Source of the DNA: CAZAGT01 sp964484515
Lineage (GTDB): Bacteria > Desulfobacterota > DSM-4660 > Desulfatiglandales > HGW-15
Length of the DNA: 9,206 nucleotides
Assembly (NCBI GenBank): GCA_964484515.1
Contig: CAZAGT010000196.1
Coordinates: forward strand, 1 to 9,206
Direction of reading: 5' to 3'
Below are positions 6,339 to 9,206 of the stretch, piece by piece. Made by a program: the position numbers and the translations under genes. The notes under the pieces were generated by a model, which saw nothing but the letters and a program-made list of their open reading frames with translations, was not told the DNA's origin and did no database searches. Numbering within the stretch: position 1 is the first letter of the stretch; the number at the start of each line of letters is the position of its first letter.

Positions 6339-6482
6339 TCTAGGTTCGATGATTTGCCTGCCATATGGAGCGGCAACGGAGCGGTTGAAAGGGGGTGAAA
6401 TCGTCAATTTTCTTCCGTTGCGTAAGGTTGAGCAACTCTAATGCAGGAAGCATTCCTGGTGGTGCATTGATGGAGGGTTTTA
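6339..6482 (+). other. intergenic leader of the solute-binding protein gene with inverted repeats
   Basis: This 144-bp gap has an 8-bp perfect inverted repeat: GCAACGGA (6373-6380) and TCCGTTGC (6414-6421), with a 33-nt loop that also contains TTGA (6385-6388) and TCAA (6404-6407). Closer to the gene, AATGC (6440-6444) and GCATT (6450-6454) form a small hairpin that competes with AGGAA (6445-6449) pairing to TTCCT (6453-6457). The Shine-Dalgarno sequence GGAGGG (6472-6477) follows. No convincing promoter was found; TTGAAA (6385-6390) has only a poor -10 partner. Confidence 0.45.
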
Positions 6483-7838
6483 ATGAGATTAACCATGAAG
6501 GAGGAGCAGATGAAAGAAAAGGACGCTGGCAAAGGAAGCAAGGGGAACAATGAAGGGGTGACCCGGCGCGAGTTCCTCAAGAAATCGGCCGTCGTTGCAG
6601 GCGGGACCATGGTCGGGACCGGGATCTTCGGTAACGGTCCCTATGTCTTCACACCGGCCTATGCGGCCACTGAGATCCGCACGATCGGCATCCCCGTATC
6701 CATCATCCCCGACATCCAGAAGAAGGCCATCAAAGAGTTGAAGATGAAGGTCATCGGGCAGGCCATGAGTTCAGAGGCCATGGTCCAGAAGCAGCGCACC
6801 CAGCCGGGGGAATACGAGGTCTCCGAAGGCTACTTCTATGACCTGGATATCGTCTGGCAGGGATACCAGCCCATCGACACCAAACGGATCAACGATTGGG
6901 ATAAACTGAATCCTCTCGTAACCGAAGGATACCTGGACCCGGCATCGGATAAGATCCGCGCCGACGGCATCATGGGTGACGGCGACGCACCCCGCCGGAT
7001 CTTCTACGTGGACAACAACGGCGAGATCACCCAGAAGAAGACACGGTATGTCACGATGGTACCCGGCTGGCACAATGCCGATTCGCTGGGATACAACGCC
7101 GATGAGATCGAGGAACCGGTCACCAGTTGGGGTGAGCTGTTCAATCCTAAATACAAGGGACGAACCGCGATCATCGACGTGGCCAACATCGGGACCCAGG
7201 ATACGGCTTTGGCCATGCAGGCCCTGGGACTGGCCAAGTTCAAGAACATGGGCAATATGACCCGTCGGGAGATCGACACCCTCATCGACTTCTTGATCGC
7301 GAAGAAGAAGGAAGGCCACTTCCGCGCCTTCTGGGGCACCTTCCCCCAGTCCGTCCAACTGATGACGTCCGGCGAGGTCGTTATCGAGAGCATGTGGTCC
7401 CCCGCCGTGACCGTATCGCGGGTTAAGGGTATCAACTGTGTCTACGCCGATATGGCCAAAGAGGGATACCGCGGCTGGCACGGAGGATTCGGCATCTCGA
7501 AAGAGGCCAAGGGGAAGACCCTGGATGCCTGTTACGACTACATCAACTGGTGGATCTCCGGCTGGGCGGGAGCCTATGTGGGGAGGCAGGGCTACTACAT
7601 GCACTGGGCGGACAAGGCCAAAAAATACTTGACCGCCGCCGAGTGGGACTACTGGTACGAGGGCAAACCGGCCCGCACCCAGATCGTGGCCCCTGACGGC
7701 ACCCCGATCGCTGATCGCGGCGAGGTTCGCGACGGCGGCTCCTATGTGAAGCGGATGGGTAACATCTATTCCTGGAATTCCTTCCCGGATGAGATCGACT
7801 ACATGGTCAAGCGCTGGAACGAGCTCAAAGCCGCTTAA
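6483..7838 (+). CDS. Tat-exported ABC transporter solute-binding protein (PotD/family 1-like)
   Basis: A 451-residue protein from the ATG at 6483. Residues 27-33 read TRREFLK, a twin-arginine signal, followed by a hydrophobic core (AVVAGGTMVGTGIF) and a probable cleavage site after AYA at residue 61. The mature protein, about 390 residues and rich in aromatic residues, should fold and act in the periplasm or on the cell surface. Tat export implies folding before export. The remainder looks like a polyamine/family 1 extracellular solute-binding protein (for example SLGYNADEIEEPVTSWGELFNPKYKG, bases 7081-7158, is typical). There are two well-supplied starts: ATG 6483 with GGAGGG, and in-frame ATG 6510 with AAGGAGG 5 nt upstream, giving 442 residues and the same signal. 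It lies between the ATPase and permease genes and supplies the substrate for that importer. The cargo is unknown; a pyrimidine breakdown intermediate, hydantoin or ureido compound is inferred from context only. Confidence 0.88.
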   Translation: MRLTMKEEQMKEKDAGKGSKGNNEGVTRREFLKKSAVVAGGTMVGTGIFGNGPYVFTPAYAATEIRTIGIPVSIIPDIQKKAIKELKMKVIGQAMSSEAMVQKQRTQPGEYEVSEGYFYDLDIVWQGYQPIDTKRINDWDKLNPLVTEGYLDPASDKIRADGIMGDGDAPRRIFYVDNNGEITQKKTRYVTMVPGWHNADSLGYNADEIEEPVTSWGELFNPKYKGRTAIIDVANIGTQDTALAMQALGLAKFKNMGNMTRREIDTLIDFLIAKKKEGHFRAFWGTFPQSVQLMTSGEVVIESMWSPAVTVSRVKGINCVYADMAKEGYRGWHGGFGISKEAKGKTLDACYDYINWWISGWAGAYVGRQGYYMHWADKAKKYLTAAEWDYWYEGKPARTQIVAPDGTPIADRGEVRDGGSYVKRMGNIYSWNSFPDEIDYMVKRWNELKAA

Positions 7839-7840
7839 AC

Positions 7841-7892
7841 ATAATCCCTCCGGCGGTTGTCGCTTCGGCGGCAGCCGCCGCAGAGGCATTAT
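7841..7892 (+). other. GC-rich intercistronic hairpin with two alternative pairings
   Basis: Right after the binding-protein stop codon, bases 7841-7856 pair with 7875-7892: ATAAT with ATTAT, one mismatch, CCTC with GAGG, a 2-nt bulge, and CGGCGG with CCGCCG, around an 18-nt loop. A second CGGCGG (7866-7871) can instead pair with the same CCGCCG through a 3-nt loop. No T run follows, so it is probably not an intrinsic terminator. Hairpins at this place in ABC importer operons commonly protect the binding-protein mRNA from 3' decay and let it outnumber the permease messages. Confidence 0.6.
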
Positions 7893-7939
7893 CAAAATGA
7901 AGACCTTGATTATTTAGGCATTTCTTTCACACGCGATAT

Positions 7940-8021
7940 ACACGATCCACAGGATTCAGAGCTTCTTTTTTCAGACTTATACCAAGAAGGTTCATTCTCC
8001 TGTAAATCCTATAGATCCTGT
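7940..8021. repeat. imperfect inverted repeat with 9-bp internal periodicity
   Basis: The arm at 7940-7958 and the reverse complement of 8003-8021 match at 15 of 19 positions, separated by 44 bp. Each arm is part of a 9-bp periodic tract: GATATACAC, GATCCACAG, GATTCAGAG on the plus strand (from 7935), and GACAGGATC, TATAGGATT, TACAGGAGA on the minus strand (8022-7996). The element ends about 30 bp before the permease start. AGGATT-type tracts of this kind are a known look of intergenic repeats in bacteria, but copy number in this genome cannot be seen from here. Confidence 0.5.
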
Positions 8022-8052
8022 CCGAAAGACTTGAGGTAGAGAGCACCAAATC

Positions 8053-8919
8053 ATGGAAGCACCCAAAGGAAGACATTGGGGTTTTGGGACGGCCCCGCTC
8101 GTCCTGCCTCAAACCCTCTGGATCATCTTCTTTCTGATCATCCCACTTGGGATCATCGTCTATTTCAGTTTCTGGACCTACACCGGTTCCGGGGCCGTAC
8201 CGGATTTGAATCTCAAGAATTACGTCGACTTCTTCTCCTCGTCCAAGTATCTCGAGACGCTCCTGTTGACCCTGAAACTCACCGTGATCACCATGGCGTT
8301 GACATTCGTCATCGGTTATCCGGTGGCCTACTTCTTGACGTTCCACGTGCAGACCCTGCGGAATCAGATCGGGCTCTTTTTGATCTGCATGGTTCCTTTC
8401 TGGACGAGTGCCTTGATTCGCGCCGTGGGTTGGTGGCCGGTTCTGGGGAGATACGGATTTATCAATCAAGTCCTCGTGAGCGTGGGGATCATCGACAAGC
8501 CGATCGGTAATCTGCTCTTCTCAGAGCTTGCCGTGGTTATCGTCATGGTACAGCTCTATACCGTCTTGATGGTCGCCCCTATCTTTTTTGCCCTGGCCAA
8601 GATACCGAAGGAGATTATTGAGATCGCCAAAGACATGGGCGCGAATACCTTTCAGATCTTCCGCCATATTATCTTGCCGATGTCGCTGTCCGGGATCGCC
8701 ATCGGGTGTATCTTTGTCTTCGTGATGGTGATGGGTGAGTTTGCCACGCCGCTGGTTATCGGTGGGAGCCAGACGAACTTCGTGGGCAACGTGGTGAAAT
8801 CGATGGTGGATATCATCCATTGGCCGTTTGCAGCGGTGAACGCTGTCGTCCTGATGTTTACCATGATGCTTGGCGTCTGGGGGATCCTCAAGACCGTGGA
8901 TCCGAGAAAGGAACTCTAG
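8053..8919 (+). CDS. ABC transporter permease, PotB type
   Basis: A 288-residue inner-membrane protein. Hydrophobic segments are visible near residues 16-40, 68-97, 106-125, 158-182, 210-236 and 258-280, giving six likely membrane spans. The conserved EAA loop that docks to the ATPase is IEIAKDMGANTFQIFRHIILP (bases 8617-8679), with the invariant Gly at 196 and the Ile-Leu-Pro ending at 209. FATPLVIGG (230-238) is typical of PotB/PotH permeases. The start ATG has only an AGAGAG stretch (8038-8043) 9 nt upstream, a weak ribosome site compared with its neighbours, which fits lower expression than the binding protein. It follows a 214-bp gap with two structured elements and abuts the second permease gene with no spacer. 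Confidence 0.92.
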   Translation: MEAPKGRHWGFGTAPLVLPQTLWIIFFLIIPLGIIVYFSFWTYTGSGAVPDLNLKNYVDFFSSSKYLETLLLTLKLTVITMALTFVIGYPVAYFLTFHVQTLRNQIGLFLICMVPFWTSALIRAVGWWPVLGRYGFINQVLVSVGIIDKPIGNLLFSELAVVIVMVQLYTVLMVAPIFFALAKIPKEIIEIAKDMGANTFQIFRHIILPMSLSGIAIGCIFVFVMVMGEFATPLVIGGSQTNFVGNVVKSMVDIIHWPFAAVNAVVLMFTMMLGVWGILKTVDPRKEL

Positions 8920-9206
8920 ATGAGCGGTTTGGCACGCCAGGGAAGGATTGGGAAAAAGGTACTCGCAGGATACTTCGCGGCCTTTGTCATGTTTCTCTAT
9001 GGCCCTATGTTCTGCATGTTCATCCTGTCATTTCAGAGTCGTCGCGGCATGACCAATTTCCCGCGAGGCTTTTTGAAGTATTACTACTACAAGTTCATCG
9101 GCCTTTTTGGCGCCGATGTCACCGAACAATTGAGCTCTCGATTCGTAAAGGGGATCAACTGGGGGCTGTACTGGTGGAAGATGCTTTTTGATCCGGAGCT
9201 TTCGGG
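8920..9206 (+). CDS. ABC transporter permease, PotC type, N-terminal part (cut by window end)
   Basis: The ATG at 8920 follows the TAG of the upstream permease (8917-8919) directly, with AAGGA (8908-8912) 7 nt upstream, so the two are probably translationally coupled. The frame is open to the window end, giving 95 full codons. Residues 1-13 are basic and cytoplasmic; residues 14-38 (VLAGYFAAFVMFLYGPMFCMFILSF, bases 8959-9033) form the first membrane span, as in PotC/PotI permeases. The following periplasmic loop is long and tyrosine-rich. The usual tryptophan-and-acidic segment that precedes the second span seems to be WWKMLFDPELS (85-95), roughly 30 residues later than expected. It should pair with the PotB-type permease to form the channel. 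The family call rests on position, coupling and the N-terminal pattern; the EAA loop is outside the window. Confidence 0.82.
   Translation, partial: MSGLARQGRIGKKVLAGYFAAFVMFLYGPMFCMFILSFQSRRGMTNFPRGFLKYYYYKFIGLFGADVTEQLSSRFVKGINWGLYWWKMLFDPELS

Noticed and set aside
6771..7895. Long (374-codon) minus-strand open frame antisense to the binding-protein gene
   Set aside because: The plus-strand protein has a Tat signal, ribosome sites and family motifs; the antisense frame has none and is a shadow of codon bias.
7857..8039. 60-codon plus-strand frame between the binding-protein and first permease genes
   Set aside because: It needs a TTG start, and its translation comes from the GC hairpin and the 9-bp periodic repeat; no protein-like conservation signal is visible.

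Overview
The window looks like part of a bacterial catabolic island for pyrimidines, hydantoins or other N-carbamoyl compounds. It is moderately GC-rich, has clear Shine-Dalgarno sites, and the genes are tightly packed except for several structured gaps. All assignments come from reading motifs; no database search was run. The Fe-S PreA-type dehydrogenase and the Tat-exported, Pot-type ABC transporter would suit a Desulfobacterota-like or other environmental proteobacterial lineage. The sequence alone does not fix the taxon.

Layout. (1) 1-524, plus strand: the C-terminal part of a PreA-type dihydropyrimidine dehydrogenase subunit with two 4Fe-4S motifs, followed by a weak intrinsic terminator. 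(2) 635-1876, minus strand: an M20-family amidohydrolase of the beta-ureidopropionase / N-carbamoyl-amino-acid hydrolase / allantoate amidohydrolase group, convergent with preA. (3) 1877-2243: a divergent regulatory gap with a good sigma70-like promoter, a small inverted repeat and three direct repeats spaced 30-31 bp. (4) 2244-3536, plus: a class III PLP aminotransferase of the beta-alanine / AGXT2-like type. (5) 3537-3915: a 379-bp gap with hairpins and what looks like the decayed 3' end of a minus-strand gene. (6) 3916-9206, plus: a probable operon of a second M20 amidohydrolase, an ABC ATPase (PotA type), a Tat-exported solute-binding protein, a PotB-type permease and a PotC-type permease cut by the window edge.

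Working model. The transporter imports a small nitrogenous substrate. PreA, with a PreT partner expected upstream, reduces the pyrimidine ring. A cyclic amidohydrolase expected outside the window opens it. An M20 enzyme removes the carbamoyl group, and the aminotransferase converts beta-alanine or beta-aminoisobutyrate to a semialdehyde. The family-level calls are strong. The exact substrates, especially why there are two different M20 enzymes and what the transporter carries, are inference.

The less ordinary signals are in the gaps: an alternative-pairing GC hairpin and an inverted, 9-bp-periodic repeat between the binding-protein and permease genes; phased repeats in the aminotransferase leader; and a minus-strand gene remnant ending before a minus-strand terminator-like hairpin. 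Within genes, one M20 enzyme has Gln where the other has the conserved His of the HAGTTPM motif, the aminotransferase has a four-cysteine cluster, and the second permease has an apparent insertion in its first periplasmic loop.
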